Of a stretch of 64,000 nt of DNA, positions 7,645-18,722 are shown piece after piece. Numbering within the stretch: position 1 is the first letter of the stretch; every line of letters begins with the position of its first letter. Below the pieces are notes generated by a model. It was given only the letters and a program-made list of their open reading frames with translations, was not told where the DNA came from and searched no databases. The stretch spans positions 1 through 64,000 of the forward strand of contig NZ_JAAAMU010000001.1 in NCBI RefSeq assembly GCF_009909195.1. Reading direction: 5' to 3'. The DNA is from Paenibacillus sacheonensis. Lineage in GTDB: Bacteria > Bacillota > Bacilli > Paenibacillales > Paenibacillaceae. The translations under genes were made by a program, and so were the position numbers.

Positions 7645-10600
7645 ATAAGACGGAATCGACGCATGCCGGGCTTCTCGGCAAATTTGCGAACCCGCCCGCG
7701 GACCGTCGCTCCGTGCCGTTCTGGTCATGGAACGGCCAGCTGGAGCAGGGAGAATTGAACGCTCAGATCGAGGGGTTCAAGGAGCAGGGGATGGGCGGCT
7801 TCATGATGCATGTCCGGGAAGGGCTCGAAACGCCGTATATGGGCGAAGATTTCATGGCGCGCATCAAGCAGTCGGTCGCCAAAGCGAAGGAAGAGGGCAT
7901 GTACGCTTGGCTGTACGACGAGGATCGGTATTCCTCCGGGATGGGCGGCGGCCAGGTCGCCCGTCTAGGCGGCGACGCCGTGCGCGCGAAGGCCTTGTCG
8001 CTTGACGTCTGCAGGGCATTCGGGCCGGACGAGTCGATTCAAGCCGTGTACCGCGCGAGAATCCGGGGCGACGAGCTGCTGGACTGCGCCCGCTTGGCGG
8101 ATTGGACCGACTGCGGGCAGCTCGCGGGAGAAGAAGCGTACCTGGTGCTGAGGCGGCATGTCGCCCCTCCGAACGAGTGGTGCCACGGCGACTCGTATCC
8201 CGACAGCTTAAACCCGCTGTCGGCCGCGATCTTCCTCGAGACGACCTACGAGAAGTACAAGGAGGCCGTCGGCGAGGAATTCGGGCGGACCGTGCCGGGC
8301 ATTTTCACGGACGAACCTTTCTTTCGCGGCTTTCAAGAACGGCTGAACGCGCCCGAGATGACGTGGATGACGTGGACCGATGCGCTGCCGAGCACGTTCG
8401 CGGAGAAGAACGGATACGAGATCTGGGAGACGCTTCCTTACTTCTTCTACCGGGGCGCACCGTCGTCCAAGATCCGTCACGATTATTGGAAGACGGTCAC
8501 GGAAATGTTCTGCGACGCGTATACGAAGCCGATCGGCGACTGGTGCCGTGACAACGGACTCGCTTTCGCCGGCCATTTCTGCTGGGAAGAGGATTTGGTG
8601 AAAGCAACGTTGTACAACGGCGCCGTCATGCCCCATTACCGCTATCTCGACGTGCCCGGCATCGACACGCTCTGCGAGCAAACGGACGAGAGCTTGTCGG
8701 TCAAGGAGGCGTCCAGCGTCGCGAATCAATACGGCAAGCCGATCGTCATGACGGAGACGTACGGGGTGACGGGCTGGGACTTGACCTTCGAAGGGCGCAA
8801 ATGGATCGGCGACTGGCAGTACGCGCTCGGCGTCAACGCGATCACCCACCATGTGGCGCTGTACTCGCTTCGCGGCTGCCGCAAGCGGGATTATCCGCCT
8901 TCCTTTAATTACAACGCGAACTGGTGGCCGCACAACCATGTCGTCGAGGATTATTTCGCCCGGCTAGGCTCGGTGCTGACCGAAGGGCGCGTCGTCCGGG
9001 ACGTGCTGGTCGTCCATCCGGCGACGTCGGTGTGGGCGCGGCTCGGCCAGGACGTTCTGGCGCCGGAATGGCGCAATCGGGCGGGGAATGCCGAAGCGCT
9101 GGCGGACTATAACCGGGCGTTTAACGATTTCGTGCGGCTGCTGCTCGGCGAGCATTACGATTTCGACTTGGGCGACGAGCTGATTCTGCAAGAAATCGGC
9201 AGCGTGCGGGGAGACCGGATGCAAGTCGGGCTTGCGAGCTATCGCGTCGTCGTGCTGCCTTCCTTGCTTAATCTATTGCATCCGACATGCGAGCTGCTGC
9301 TCGCGTATATGAACGCAGGGGGAATCCTGCTCTCTTATGGAGACGTTCCCGAGATGGTGGACGGAGCGCCGTCCGATCTGTCCGCGTTAACGGAGCATCC
9401 GGGTTTTCGGAAGGCCGGATGCGCTGAACGGCTTATCGAGGCAATCGAGCGCGAACTCCCCCGTTCCGTGCGCCTTGTGGGCGAAGACGGACGGGAGGCG
9501 AACCGGCTGCTCGTTATGCGCAGGGAAATGGAAGACTGCACGGCCGTATTCGTCGCCAACAACGACCGCGAGGCTGGTTACGACGCGGAAGTCGGCATAC
9601 AAGGCAGCGGTAGAGTCGAGTCGTGGGATGCGCTCACGGGAGAGAAGACGGAGGTCGCGGCCGTAAGCCGGGACGGCTACCTGGTCTTCCGGGAACGATT
9701 CGGGAGGACGGACTCCAAGCTGTACCTTGTCGTCCCGGAGCCTGGCGAAGCTGCCTTCCAGGCATTGACGGAGGAATCGGGCGTTCAAGAGCCGCTCGCC
9801 GTTCTCGATGCGCCTGCATCCTTCGCGAGGACCGCGCCGAACGCGCTCGTGCTGGATCGCTGCCAGTACCGCGTTCGGGATGAAGCCTGGTCGGGGACCA
9901 TGGACGTCTGGCGGGCGCAGCAGGCGCTTCGCGAAAGGCTGGGCATGCGGCAAATTTACGCGAACGGCGGCCTTCAGCGGCATTTCTGGATCGGCGAGCC
10001 TCACGAGAACGACGGGGAACCGGTCGCGTTCCGCTTCGTCTTCGCGGTCAAGGACGTTCCCGCGGCCGAGACGTTCATCGCGTTCGAACAGGCGGAGCGT
10101 TTCCGTTTCCGATTGAACGGCGATCGGATCGCTGAAGCTCCGCTAGGGTGGTACTTGGACCGCTGCATCTCGACCGTCAAGCTCCCGGCGCTGATCGAGG
10201 GGGATAACGTGCTCGAGATCGAATGCGCGTACATGCACGACATGGAGATCGAGGACGCGTTTCTCATCGGAGACTTCTCGGTCGACGGCGAACGCCGGCT
10301 GGCTCGGGAGCCAGGGAATCTCGGTCTCGGAGACTGGTGCCCGCAGGGCTATCCGCATTATTGCGGCAGCATGATCTACCGCTTCGATTTCGACGCGGCG
10401 GAGTCTGCGGCAGGCCGTCGAACGTTTCTCGAGATGGGATCCTATGAAGCGATCACGCTGCGCCTGTTCGTAAACGGCCACGGCGGCAAGGACATTCCGT
10501 GGCGGGCGGCCGGAACCGTCGAGCTGACGGAGTGGCTCGTGCCGGGCGCCAACCGGTTGGAACTCGAGGTCGTCGGAAGTCCCCGTAATGCGCTCGGACC

Positions 10601-10733
10601 GCTGCATGTCGAGCGGCCGGACGGGGCTTGGCTCGATTGGGATTCGTTTCACCCGCAGGGGCCGGAGCGCAAGGAGGACTACGTGCTTCGTCCCTACGGG
10701 CTGACGGGAGAGATAAGAATCTATCGGTTATAA
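7641..10733 (+). CDS. Large glycoside hydrolase related to GH106 alpha-L-rhamnosidases
   Basis: The 1030-residue protein has no signal peptide. Its N-terminal half carries the signature of GH106-type proteins: SVPFWSWNGQLEQGELNAQI, then GMGGFMMHVREGLETPYMG and WLYDEDRYSSGMGGGQV. A later region contains a jelly-roll-like beta segment (about 700-1030, with RFRFRLNGDRI and LRLFVNGHGGK) as expected for the accessory sandwich domains. GH106 enzymes release L-rhamnose from pectin-type chains, but family membership here is my recognition of the pattern and the sugar specificity is inferred. Translation starts at TTG 7641, overlapping the regulator stop codon, and a strong terminator follows. It is probably intracellular. 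Confidence 0.75.
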   Translation: MNKTESTHAGLLGKFANPPADRRSVPFWSWNGQLEQGELNAQIEGFKEQGMGGFMMHVREGLETPYMGEDFMARIKQSVAKAKEEGMYAWLYDEDRYSSGMGGGQVARLGGDAVRAKALSLDVCRAFGPDESIQAVYRARIRGDELLDCARLADWTDCGQLAGEEAYLVLRRHVAPPNEWCHGDSYPDSLNPLSAAIFLETTYEKYKEAVGEEFGRTVPGIFTDEPFFRGFQERLNAPEMTWMTWTDALPSTFAEKNGYEIWETLPYFFYRGAPSSKIRHDYWKTVTEMFCDAYTKPIGDWCRDNGLAFAGHFCWEEDLVKATLYNGAVMPHYRYLDVPGIDTLCEQTDESLSVKEASSVANQYGKPIVMTETYGVTGWDLTFEGRKWIGDWQYALGVNAITHHVALYSLRGCRKRDYPPSFNYNANWWPHNHVVEDYFARLGSVLTEGRVVRDVLVVHPATSVWARLGQDVLAPEWRNRAGNAEALADYNRAFNDFVRLLLGEHYDFDLGDELILQEIGSVRGDRMQVGLASYRVVVLPSLLNLLHPTCELLLAYMNAGGILLSYGDVPEMVDGAPSDLSALTEHPGFRKAGCAERLIEAIERELPRSVRLVGEDGREANRLLVMRREMEDCTAVFVANNDREAGYDAEVGIQGSGRVESWDALTGEKTEVAAVSRDGYLVFRERFGRTDSKLYLVVPEPGEAAFQALTEESGVQEPLAVLDAPASFARTAPNALVLDRCQYRVRDEAWSGTMDVWRAQQALRERLGMRQIYANGGLQRHFWIGEPHENDGEPVAFRFVFAVKDVPAAETFIAFEQAERFRFRLNGDRIAEAPLGWYLDRCISTVKLPALIEGDNVLEIECAYMHDMEIEDAFLIGDFSVDGERRLAREPGNLGLGDWCPQGYPHYCGSMIYRFDFDAAESAAGRRTFLEMGSYEAITLRLFVNGHGGKDIPWRAAGTVELTEWLVPGANRLELEVVGSPRNALGPLHVERPDGAWLDWDSFHPQGPERKEDYVLRPYGLTGEIRIYRL

Positions 10734-10734
10734 C

Positions 10735-10768
10735 CGGATGCGCCTTGCGGGGCGCATCCGTTTTTTTT
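10735..10768 (+). terminator. Rho-independent terminator
   Basis: Arms 10735-10744 and 10751-10760 pair perfectly (CGGATGCGCC with GGCGCATCCG) and are followed by eight T. The hairpin begins one base after the stop codon of the GH106-like gene and closes the operon that began at 3496. Confidence 0.92.
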
Positions 10769-11027
10769 GCGTCCGGCTCCTATCGGGACGGGCTTGCGTG
10801 GCATGTGCCGGATAGGCGATTTTACCGAACCTGGTACTTTTATGAGGTAATCGAAAAGGAACTGCAGGCGAACGGTTTCCGCCGATGTACCGGGGGAGGC
10901 GGATGATTTATTCTACTGGCGACTCCCGGCGCGCGGGGAGTCGAATCGCGTTCGACGGGAAGGGGGCCGTATCCGGTACCGCCGGCGGATGGGTTCGCGC
11001 CGGAGCAGAATTTGAGCAATGAACGAT

Positions 11028-11041
11028 TGTAAACGGATTCA
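11028..11041 (+). promoter_or_regulatory. Candidate CcpA (cre) box in the leader of the heparinase-like gene
   Basis: TGTAAACGGATTCA matches the cre consensus TGWAANCGNTNWCA at all fixed positions but one. It lies about 28 bases before the start codon, where bound CcpA would act as a roadblock. The rest of 10770-11068 is about 300 bases of leader with no gene I can support. Confidence 0.4.
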
Positions 11042-11068
11042 AACCATTCGTTAGAGGAGCTGAATGAT

Positions 11069-14000
11069 GTGAGGACAGTCGGTGAGACGAAAACGAACTT
11101 GCGTAAAAGCTTCATTTGGTTCATGGCGGCGGCGTTGGCGTTCGGATGCTTCGGGGGCTTCGCCCGGACGCCCGAGGCGAACGCGGCCGTGCCGGCATGG
11201 CCGGCCGCGTCGGCCACGGGATATAATATGCCCTTCGGTCCGAAGGACGGTCTCGTCACGACGCAGAACCCGCCCGATTTCCACTGGCCGTGGATCTCGA
11301 ACGCCGATAAGTACCAGCTGCAGGCCGGCCGGGCGGCGGATTTGTCCGCAGTCGTCTACGACGAAGACGAGCTGACGAATAACTTCTATAATTTTTCCCA
11401 CGCGCTTGACGCCGGCACGTGGTATTGGCGCGTCCGGTATCACGCGGCGGGAGCCGCCGCTCCGGACGACTGGTCGACGTGGAGCGACGTTCGCAAGTTC
11501 CGCATCGACGGCGATAACGACGTCGCGTTTCCCGTTCCTTCCGTAGACGACCTGCTGGGGGAGATCGGCTCGGGCCATCCGCGGATATGGACGACGGCCG
11601 ATACGCTCGCCGATTTCAGGAGCTTGAAGACGACCACCGGCAAGACGCTCTACGAGAAGAAGCTCGCTTCGGTCACGGCCGCCCTTAATGAGCCTCTGCC
11701 GGCGGAACCGGTATTTCCGTATCCGCCCTCGCATCCCCGCGATACGGAATACGAAGCCGCGCAGACGGCCCTGCGCCAAGCCTCCGACAAAGCCGTCGAC
11801 AAGATGGCGGACGCCGCGTTCCTGTACCTCGTGACGGGCAACGCCGATTACGCCGCAGAAGCGAAGCGGCGGTTGAACGGCATCGCGCAATGGAATATAA
11901 ACGGCAGCACGAGCTACGCGCAGAACGATCAGGTGCATCGGTATATCGCGCTCCGTTCCGCCATGGCGTACGACTGGCTGTGCGGCTATTCCTTGTTTAC
12001 GGAAGGCGAGAAAGAGGACGTCCGCGATATGATCGTTGCCAGAACGGCGACGATGTACGACGATCTGGTCACGGCGCATCCGCTTCGCAAAACGCCGTTC
12101 GACTCCCACGGTTGGACCAACTTCGGTTACGTCGGCCTAATCGCGATCGCGCTTCTCCACGATGCGCCCGAAGCCGAGGACTGGTTCCGGGGCACCGTGC
12201 CCGACTATATCAACTTCATGCCTCCTTGGGGCGGAGAGGACGGGGGCTGGTCCCAGGGAACGGGGTATTGGCAATATTCCTCCCTCTTCGGCAAGGAATT
12301 CACGGACGTGCTGAATAGCGCCAGCCGCTTCAATCTCTACGATAAAGCCTACTCCCGGAACGAAGGGCTGTATCCGCTCTATATGTTCCCGCACGGCAGC
12401 CCGGGCGGCGTCTTCGGAGACGGAAGCGAAGATTCCCCGAGCCATTACAGCGTCTCGATTCTGAACCGCCTGGCCCAGATGTACCAGGATCCAAGGCTGA
12501 AATGGGAGTCCGAAGCGATCGGATCGGAGCCCGGCGAAGAGTTGTTCAACTATTTTTACGGCGATGCCGACTTGTCCGCCATGCCGCCCGTCGATTTGCC
12601 GGACGGCCGATGGTTCCAGGATATCGGGGAGGTCGCCATGCATTCCGAGCTTTACGATCCCGATCGCGTGTCCCTGTACTTCAAGTCGAGTCCTTACGGC
12701 AGCTACAACCACACCCATGCCGACCAGAACAGCTTCGTGGTGAAAGCGTTCGGCGAATCGCTGGCGGTCGAGGCCGGATTTTTCGATTCGTACACGAGCG
12801 CGCACATGACCAACTACGGCAGACAGACGTTCGCATCCAACGCGATCACGCTCGACGTGAAGAAGGGGCAGCCCACGAACGACATCGACGCGGACGGCAA
12901 AATTCTCGGCTTCGTGACGCACCCCGACTTCGACGCGACGAGCGGCGACGCTTCGGCCGCCTACGCGGGTATGCTGTCCCGGGCGGACCGGAAGATCATT
13001 TACGTGCGTCCTTCGACGTTCGTCGTGGTCGACCAGCTGGCCTCGAACAAGCCGGGCGGCTCGAACTTCGAATGGTGGCTGCACGCGGACGACGAGCTCG
13101 ACGTCGACGTGCCGAACGCGGAAGCGACGATTCTGAAAGGCAACGCCGGCCTCAAAGTCAAGCTGCTTACGCCCGGCGGGTTAACCGCGGTTACGGAGGA
13201 TAAATTCCTCGACCGGAACGGCATCGAACAGAAGCCGACCGGCAGCTTTGCCGGCAGAGAGCAGAAACACGCGGCATTCGTGACGCCGAAGGCATCGCAG
13301 GCGACGATCGTGTCGACGATGCAAGCGTATGAGCGGAGCGAAGGCGCGCCGGAAGAAGCGACCGTGGAAAATAACGGCACGTACCTGAAGCTCTCGTTCG
13401 CGGACGGTTCCGTCGTGTACGTCCGGACGGGCACGAGCGGCGTCGTCAGCGCGGGCAACGTCTCCTTCGAAGGGGCGGCCGTCGCCTTCAAGGGAGATAC
13501 GGTGCTGCTCGTCGACGGCAAGAGCGTGTCGAAGGACGGCATCGCGCTGATCGCAAGCAGCGAGACCGCGACCGTCGTCTACGGCGAAGACCGCTTGTCG
13601 GTATCCAGCCAAGCGGACACGCAAGTCGCCGTTCATGCGCCGGGGTTAACGCGGCTCCGCGATCAGGACAGCGGCAGCGATATCCCGCAAGGCGGCACGG
13701 CCGCGGAAGAGATGGCGCTGCAGGGCGTGCATTGGACGACGTCGGGCGACACGCTGAACGTGCAAGTCGAGCATGGCCAGCGGGCCTTCAAGCTCAACGA
13801 TGCTCCGATGCCGGAACCGATGGCGCCCGTCGCGCTAAACGTCGACATCGACGGGGTGCCGGGCACGGTCGAGTTGGAGCGGCATAGCGATACGGAAGGC
13901 AATCCCGTTGCTTGGGGCAAGCTGGACAACGAGCCGGGCTTATACCAGGTGCTCGAAGCGCCAGCCGGATTCTTGTTCACGTCCCACGGGAAGACGGACA

Positions 14001-15796
14001 GCGTCTTCTTGGAAGCCGATGCTCGGATCCTGCTGCGCGGGGCGGCGGGACTCGTCAAGCTGAAGAAGATAGGGGCGGACGCGCCGACGCCCACGCTCAC
14101 GTGGGACGATCCCGACGAGAAGCGGGAGACGACCCCGATCGTCTGGAAAGAAGCGGAGGCGTACTCCGCGAAGGGAGACCCGTCGTTCACCGTCTATCGG
14201 AACCGGCCGTTCCTGTCGGGCGGCGCCGGCGTCGGGACCTGGGTGGACGTCGGATCTTGGGGCAAATGGCAGCTGAACGTCCCGAACCCGGGCACTTACG
14301 ATCTCGTCGTGAAATACGTGTCGGGCTGGGATATGCCGGCGGGACAGCAAAGCGCTAGACTGGCCATGATCGGCGAATCTCCTTATTATTTCGAGACCGA
14401 GACGACCGTGGACTACGGGACGCTGCCGGAATATTGGAAAGCGGCGCGGGTACGAACCGGCAAGGTGCTGGAACCCGGGCCGATCGACATTACGCTCTGG
14501 AATGCCAGAGGCCCGATGAACGTCGACTGGATCGGCCTCATCGAAGTGAAGGACGACGAGGTCATACCGACGATCCCCGGCAACGTGGCGCTAACGAACG
14601 TAACGGATCATTCGGTCGACGTCTCGTGGAGCGCCTCCACGGATGACGTCGCGGTCGCGCAATACGCGATCTACGCGAACGGCGTGCAGCAACAGCTCGT
14701 GCCCGCGAGCGGCGCCTTGACCGCGACGGTGTCCGGGTTGTCGACCGGCCAGACGTACGCCATTACCGTAAGAGCCGTGGATTCGAGCGGCAACCGTTCC
14801 AAGGCGAGCGCGGCCGCGACCGCGACGCTGCCCGACTTGACCGCGCCGGGCTGGGATGCCGCGGACGCCCTGCGGATCGACCATCTCTTCCCCGCGATCG
14901 CGAAGCTGAAATGGGACGAAGCGGAAGACAATTCCGGCCATGTCACCTCCTATAAGCTGTATCGGTCGGATCAGCCGGGCGTCGCGGTCGAAGTCGCCGG
15001 AACCTCCTACGATGTAACCGGGCTGACGCCAGGCGCGTCCTATACGTTCAAGGTCGAAGCGAAGGATGCCGCCGGCAACGAATCCACGGACGGTCCGACG
15101 ATTCCGTTGACCATGCCGACGACGGGGACCGCGGGAGAATATTACGAGACGTTCGATAGCTGGACGACGGCGGCGAACGGCAACGGCTGGACGTTCACCC
15201 GCAATTTCGGCACGGTCGTCGAACCCGTAACCTCGCCGATAACGCCGGGCAATGCATTGCGGGTGCTGGACAATTACGAGGATCCGGCCAACGAGTGGGC
15301 GGTCAGTCCGATCGTGCAAAAAGCGACGACGGCGCTCACCGGCAAAGTGACGTTCGAAACGACGTTCATCGCGAAGAAGGTCGGTTATTTCGAGCTCATC
15401 CTCGGCGGCTCCGGAACGGATCTGATTCGCCTTACGGGCGGTTCCGATAAAAAATTCGGCTATTGGATCAAAGACGGCGGCACGAACAAATTGGTGAAGC
15501 TCCCGAATGCGACCGCCGAGATACCGGCGAATCAATGGATGACGCTCCGGTTCGACGCGGATATGGACGCGAAGCGTTACGATATCACGCTGCAATCGGA
15601 TTACTTCAAAACGCTGACCACGGACGCGGATTTCCCCGGCACGCTCGATAAGATGACCGGCACGTACCGGATCGAAGGACTGAAATTTTACGACGATAAC
15701 GAAAGCGTCGCCAACCTGAGCTCGTTCGTTTTCCGTCCGAGCCGCTATACGGGCGAGTACCTGTTCGATTACGCGACCATGTTCAAGACGCCGTAA
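11069..15796 (+). CDS. Secreted multidomain heparinase II/III-like protein (candidate polysaccharide lyase)
   Basis: The 1575-residue protein starts with a signal peptide (hydrophobic [17 protein letters not shown], cleavage near ANAA). A DUF4962-like region follows, with a Fn3-like fold, an (alpha/alpha) toroid at about 165-490 ([13 protein letters not shown]) and the heparinase II/III beta-sandwich at about 530-800, recognised by [14 protein letters not shown] near residue 542. Then come a CBM35/CBM6-like module (about 1028-1160, from WKEAEAY), two fibronectin III domains (about 1166-1254 and 1258-1350) and a C-terminal lectin-like sandwich. Relatives cleave acidic polysaccharides by beta-elimination. 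GTG 11069 has GAGGAGC upstream. There is no anchor motif, so it is probably released or held by its binding modules. Confidence 0.82.
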   Translation: MRTVGETKTNLRKSFIWFMAAALAFGCFGGFARTPEANAAVPAWPAASATGYNMPFGPKDGLVTTQNPPDFHWPWISNADKYQLQAGRAADLSAVVYDEDELTNNFYNFSHALDAGTWYWRVRYHAAGAAAPDDWSTWSDVRKFRIDGDNDVAFPVPSVDDLLGEIGSGHPRIWTTADTLADFRSLKTTTGKTLYEKKLASVTAALNEPLPAEPVFPYPPSHPRDTEYEAAQTALRQASDKAVDKMADAAFLYLVTGNADYAAEAKRRLNGIAQWNINGSTSYAQNDQVHRYIALRSAMAYDWLCGYSLFTEGEKEDVRDMIVARTATMYDDLVTAHPLRKTPFDSHGWTNFGYVGLIAIALLHDAPEAEDWFRGTVPDYINFMPPWGGEDGGWSQGTGYWQYSSLFGKEFTDVLNSASRFNLYDKAYSRNEGLYPLYMFPHGSPGGVFGDGSEDSPSHYSVSILNRLAQMYQDPRLKWESEAIGSEPGEELFNYFYGDADLSAMPPVDLPDGRWFQDIGEVAMHSELYDPDRVSLYFKSSPYGSYNHTHADQNSFVVKAFGESLAVEAGFFDSYTSAHMTNYGRQTFASNAITLDVKKGQPTNDIDADGKILGFVTHPDFDATSGDASAAYAGMLSRADRKIIYVRPSTFVVVDQLASNKPGGSNFEWWLHADDELDVDVPNAEATILKGNAGLKVKLLTPGGLTAVTEDKFLDRNGIEQKPTGSFAGREQKHAAFVTPKASQATIVSTMQAYERSEGAPEEATVENNGTYLKLSFADGSVVYVRTGTSGVVSAGNVSFEGAAVAFKGDTVLLVDGKSVSKDGIALIASSETATVVYGEDRLSVSSQADTQVAVHAPGLTRLRDQDSGSDIPQGGTAAEEMALQGVHWTTSGDTLNVQVEHGQRAFKLNDAPMPEPMAPVALNVDIDGVPGTVELERHSDTEGNPVAWGKLDNEPGLYQVLEAPAGFLFTSHGKTDSVFLEADARILLRGAAGLVKLKKIGADAPTPTLTWDDPDEKRETTPIVWKEAEAYSAKGDPSFTVYRNRPFLSGGAGVGTWVDVGSWGKWQLNVPNPGTYDLVVKYVSGWDMPAGQQSARLAMIGESPYYFETETTVDYGTLPEYWKAARVRTGKVLEPGPIDITLWNARGPMNVDWIGLIEVKDDEVIPTIPGNVALTNVTDHSVDVSWSASTDDVAVAQYAIYANGVQQQLVPASGALTATVSGLSTGQTYAITVRAVDSSGNRSKASAAATATLPDLTAPGWDAADALRIDHLFPAIAKLKWDEAEDNSGHVTSYKLYRSDQPGVAVEVAGTSYDVTGLTPGASYTFKVEAKDAAGNESTDGPTIPLTMPTTGTAGEYYETFDSWTTAANGNGWTFTRNFGTVVEPVTSPITPGNALRVLDNYEDPANEWAVSPIVQKATTALTGKVTFETTFIAKKVGYFELILGGSGTDLIRLTGGSDKKFGYWIKDGGTNKLVKLPNATAEIPANQWMTLRFDADMDAKRYDITLQSDYFKTLTTDADFPGTLDKMTGTYRIEGLKFYDDNESVANLSSFVFRPSRYTGEYLFDYATMFKTP

Positions 15797-15862
15797 GCGA
15801 GCGCGGCGCAGAGATTCGGTTACCTTGCGGTTGAATTCGGCAAGACGGCGTCCGGCAGCCGA

Positions 15863-15903
15863 GGCGGCGGGGGAAACCCCGCGCGCTTCGGGCTGTCGCC
15901 GCC
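15863..15903. other. GC-rich stem structure in the intergenic region
   Basis: An outer stem (GGCGGCG at 15863-15869 with CGCCGCC at 15897-15903) encloses a second small hairpin (GGGG-AAA-CCCC at 15870-15880). No T run follows on the plus strand, so it is not a classical terminator. It may separate the heparinase-like gene from the importer. The rest of 15797-16123 shows no gene. Confidence 0.4.
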
Positions 15904-16041
15904 GAAAAAGAATGGGCGTTTTCCCGAAAGATGCTATTATTTTAAGAAAACCATAAAGGAATTGAAGCCGCGCCGGAACCGCCGATTTACCGCCGTTTCC
16001 GCGATGCCCTATGATTGCGTTATCGAGGGGGACGAATAAAG

Positions 16042-16055
16042 CGAAAGCGGATTCA
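16042..16055 (+). promoter_or_regulatory. Weak cre-like box upstream of the solute-binding gene
   Basis: CGAAAGCGGATTCA keeps the GAAA-CG core and the TTCA end of the cre consensus but misses two fixed positions. Its right half is the same as in the box at 11028. It lies about 70 bases before the ATG of the importer lipoprotein. Low confidence alone; the resemblance between the two leaders is what makes it worth noting. Confidence 0.25.
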
Positions 16056-16123
16056 GGAACCTCGGCGATACGACTGAAGACCTGACGGCACGAAACGAAG
16101 AAACGATTAGGGAGGGTGCATTC

Positions 16124-17707
16124 ATGTTGAAGCAGAGAAAGAAACGCAAGAGCGGCGCTGCCGCAAGCACGGCGCTCGCTTCGGTCATGCTGCTGGCGAC
16201 CTTGCTCGCCGCATGTTCCGAGAAAGAGAACGACGCGAAGGCGCCGAACGAACCGGCGGCATCCGGCGCCAACGAACCGGCCAATACGCCGGCGGAACCC
16301 GCGGCGCAAGAACCTGCGGCGCCCGAGCCGGCCACGCTAAGGCTGCTGACGGATCTATCCCAAGCCTGGCCCGTCAAGGAAGATTGGGCCGTTTGGAAGT
16401 GGATCAAGGAGAAAACGAATATTACCATTAAACAAGAAACGCAGACGGGACCGGAGTCGCTCGCGCTCGCCGTTGCATCCGGCGATATGCCGGACCTGAT
16501 GTCCGTGTTCCCTCCGGACGCCCAGAAGTATGGACCGCAGGGGGCATTCCTCGATTTGTCCAAGCATCTGGACAAGATGCCGCATCTGAAGGCGTTTCTG
16601 GAAGCCAGGCCCGACGTCGCGCAGCGCATGACCTCGCCCGGCGGCGAGATGTACCACGTGCTCAACGACGGGATGGGCGCGGGCAATCAGACCGTCTTCT
16701 TCTACCGGGACGATATCTTCGCGAAGAACTCGCTCGAGGTGCCGAAGACATGGGAAGAGATGTACGAAACGGCCAAGCAACTGAAGAAGCTGTATCCCGA
16801 CAGTTATCCGTTCGTCTTCCGCCACGGCATCAACACGCTGAAATATTTCGGGCCTTCCTTCGGCTTCTATCCTGAATTTTACGAAGATCCGGCCACGGGC
16901 AAAATCAAGCACGGCGCGGCCGATCCCGGCTTCAAGACGCTGGTCGAATACTTGCACAAGTTCTACGCGGAAGGCTTGACGCCGCCGGATTGGCTGTCGA
17001 TGGACTACAAGGCATGGACCCAGTTCATCACGACGGACAAATCGTTCATGACGATCCAGTTCATCGGGCAGATCGAAATCATGAACGCCCAGCTCACGGA
17101 CGGCGCGCATCTGAAATTCATGGCACCGCCGCTCGGCAGCGGCAGCCAGCCGTACATTCCGAATACGAACTTCGAGGAATACGGCTTTGCCGTCTCCTCC
17201 ACGACCAAGAACCTGGATGCCGCGCTGCGTTATCTCGACTTCCTCTATTCCGACGAGGGCAAAGAGCTGCTGAGCTGGGGCAAAGAAGGCGAAACGTACA
17301 CGATGGTGGATGGCAAGCGACAGTTCCTGCCGCAATTCAAGGAGCCGAACGACCTGCGCAAGGAACTCGGCATGTTCACGACGGGCGCGTACGGCTTGGC
17401 CGACTTCGAAGCCTCGAAATCGCTCAGCAACGAGAACGAGCAATACGCCTATACGGAAGCCGCGAAGTACCAGTTCCCGGTCATCAACGCCTTGCCGCCG
17501 TTGACCGGCGAAGAGAAAAGCGCCATCGCCAATACCGAAGAACAGATCCGGAAATATTACGAGACGGCCGTCGCCAAGTTCATCATGGGCGAAACGCCGC
17601 TGACCGAATGGGATGCGTTCCTGGCCGAGCTTCAGAAGCTGGGCTCCCAGAAGCTCATCGACGCGTACCAGATCGGACTGGACCGCGTGAAGGGCGCCGC
17701 CAAATAG
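16124..17707 (+). CDS. Extracellular solute-binding lipoprotein of a carbohydrate ABC importer
   Basis: The 527-residue protein carries a lipoprotein signal peptide with lipobox LLAAC (acylated Cys31), a Pro/Ala/Glu-rich linker and a mature domain of the family-1 (COG1653) oligosaccharide-binding type. ASGDMPDLMSV and the FYRDDIFAKNSLEVPKTWEE segment are typical of the LplA-like branch. It would sit on the outer face of the membrane and deliver sugar to the two permeases that follow at 17799 and 18723. GGGAGGGTGC precedes the ATG. The neighbouring secreted lyase suggests that the ligand is an oligosaccharide released from an acidic polymer. Confidence 0.9.
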   Translation: MLKQRKKRKSGAAASTALASVMLLATLLAACSEKENDAKAPNEPAASGANEPANTPAEPAAQEPAAPEPATLRLLTDLSQAWPVKEDWAVWKWIKEKTNITIKQETQTGPESLALAVASGDMPDLMSVFPPDAQKYGPQGAFLDLSKHLDKMPHLKAFLEARPDVAQRMTSPGGEMYHVLNDGMGAGNQTVFFYRDDIFAKNSLEVPKTWEEMYETAKQLKKLYPDSYPFVFRHGINTLKYFGPSFGFYPEFYEDPATGKIKHGAADPGFKTLVEYLHKFYAEGLTPPDWLSMDYKAWTQFITTDKSFMTIQFIGQIEIMNAQLTDGAHLKFMAPPLGSGSQPYIPNTNFEEYGFAVSSTTKNLDAALRYLDFLYSDEGKELLSWGKEGETYTMVDGKRQFLPQFKEPNDLRKELGMFTTGAYGLADFEASKSLSNENEQYAYTEAAKYQFPVINALPPLTGEEKSAIANTEEQIRKYYETAVAKFIMGETPLTEWDAFLAELQKLGSQKLIDAYQIGLDRVKGAAK

Positions 17708-17798
17708 GGGCACCGCCAAATATAGAGGAACGCCGGTAGGGCTTTGCGTCTCGTGCGGACGTCGGGCCCTATCTTTCCTAAGAAAGGAGATGCGGAAT

Positions 17799-18707
17799 TT
17801 GAAGTCATCGGTCATCGGGCAGCTAAAGCGCGACCGCGTCTTTTTGCTGCTGCTGGCACCCGTGCTGGTGTACTATGTTTTGTTCAAGTACGTGCCCATG
17901 TTCGGCATCGTCATTTCCTTCATGGACTACAACTTGTTCAAAGGGATCGCGGCAAGCCCATGGGTGGGATTGAAATATTACAAGCAGTTCTTCGAGAATC
18001 CCGACGCCCTCGTCATCGTCAAGAATACGGCGCTTCTCGGTTTCTATAAGCTGCTGTTCGGATTTCCCGCGCCTATTCTTCTGGCCGTGATGCTGAACGA
18101 GCTAAGAGACCGGATGTTCAAGCGGTTCGTGCAGTCGGTCAGTTACCTGCCCTATTTCCTGTCTACCGTCGTCGTATCGAGCATGCTCGTCATGCTGCTG
18201 TCGCCGACCACCGGCTGGCTTAACCGTCTCTTTCAGCAAATGGGATTCCCCGCCGTCAACTTCCTTCAAGAATCCGAATGGTTTCGGACGATTTACGTCG
18301 CCTCGGAAATTTGGCAGCAAGCCGGCTGGAACTCCATTATATTCTTGGCCGCCATGACGACGATCGATCCGCAGCTGTACGAGGCCGCCCGGATGGACGG
18401 CGCGAGCCGCTTCAAGCAGATTCGGCACGTCACGCTGCCCGGCATCTCGACGGCGGTCGTCATCATGTTTATCCTGCAAGTCGGGCACGTGCTCGAGATC
18501 GGCTTCGAGAAAGTATTCCTGCTGGCCAACGCGGCGACTTACGATACGTCGGACATTATCTCCACTTACGTGTACCGGGTGGGCATTCTTCAGGGCAGCT
18601 ACAGCTACGGCACCGCCATCGATCTGTTCATGGCCGTCATCGGCTTCGCGCTCGTATACGCGAGCAACAAGATCAGCCGCAAATTCGGAGAGACCAGCTT
18701 ATGGTAA
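17799..18707 (+). CDS. ABC importer permease, LplB type
   Basis: The 302-residue inner-membrane protein has about six hydrophobic helices, from FLLLLAPVLVYYVLFKYVPM to the last helix ending ASNKISRKFGETSLW. The cytoplasmic EAA loop is EAARMDGASRFKQIRHVTLPGI, the site that docks the ATPase. The LFKYVPMFGI start and GETSLW end are the marks of LplB-like permeases. I place the start at TTG 17799, since AGGAG then has normal spacing; the ATG at 17790 abuts that sequence and is too close to use it. No ATPase gene is in this operon. Confidence 0.9.
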   Translation: MKSSVIGQLKRDRVFLLLLAPVLVYYVLFKYVPMFGIVISFMDYNLFKGIAASPWVGLKYYKQFFENPDALVIVKNTALLGFYKLLFGFPAPILLAVMLNELRDRMFKRFVQSVSYLPYFLSTVVVSSMLVMLLSPTTGWLNRLFQQMGFPAVNFLQESEWFRTIYVASEIWQQAGWNSIIFLAAMTTIDPQLYEAARMDGASRFKQIRHVTLPGISTAVVIMFILQVGHVLEIGFEKVFLLANAATYDTSDIISTYVYRVGILQGSYSYGTAIDLFMAVIGFALVYASNKISRKFGETSLW

Positions 18708-18722
18708 GGGAGTTCATGCGGA

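Noticed and set aside
14591-16309. Long minus-strand open frame (over 570 codons)
   Set aside because: It lies antisense to the secreted lyase and is arginine-rich nonsense. GC-rich genes commonly leave long antisense frames. The same applies to 34741-36561 and 48313-50118.
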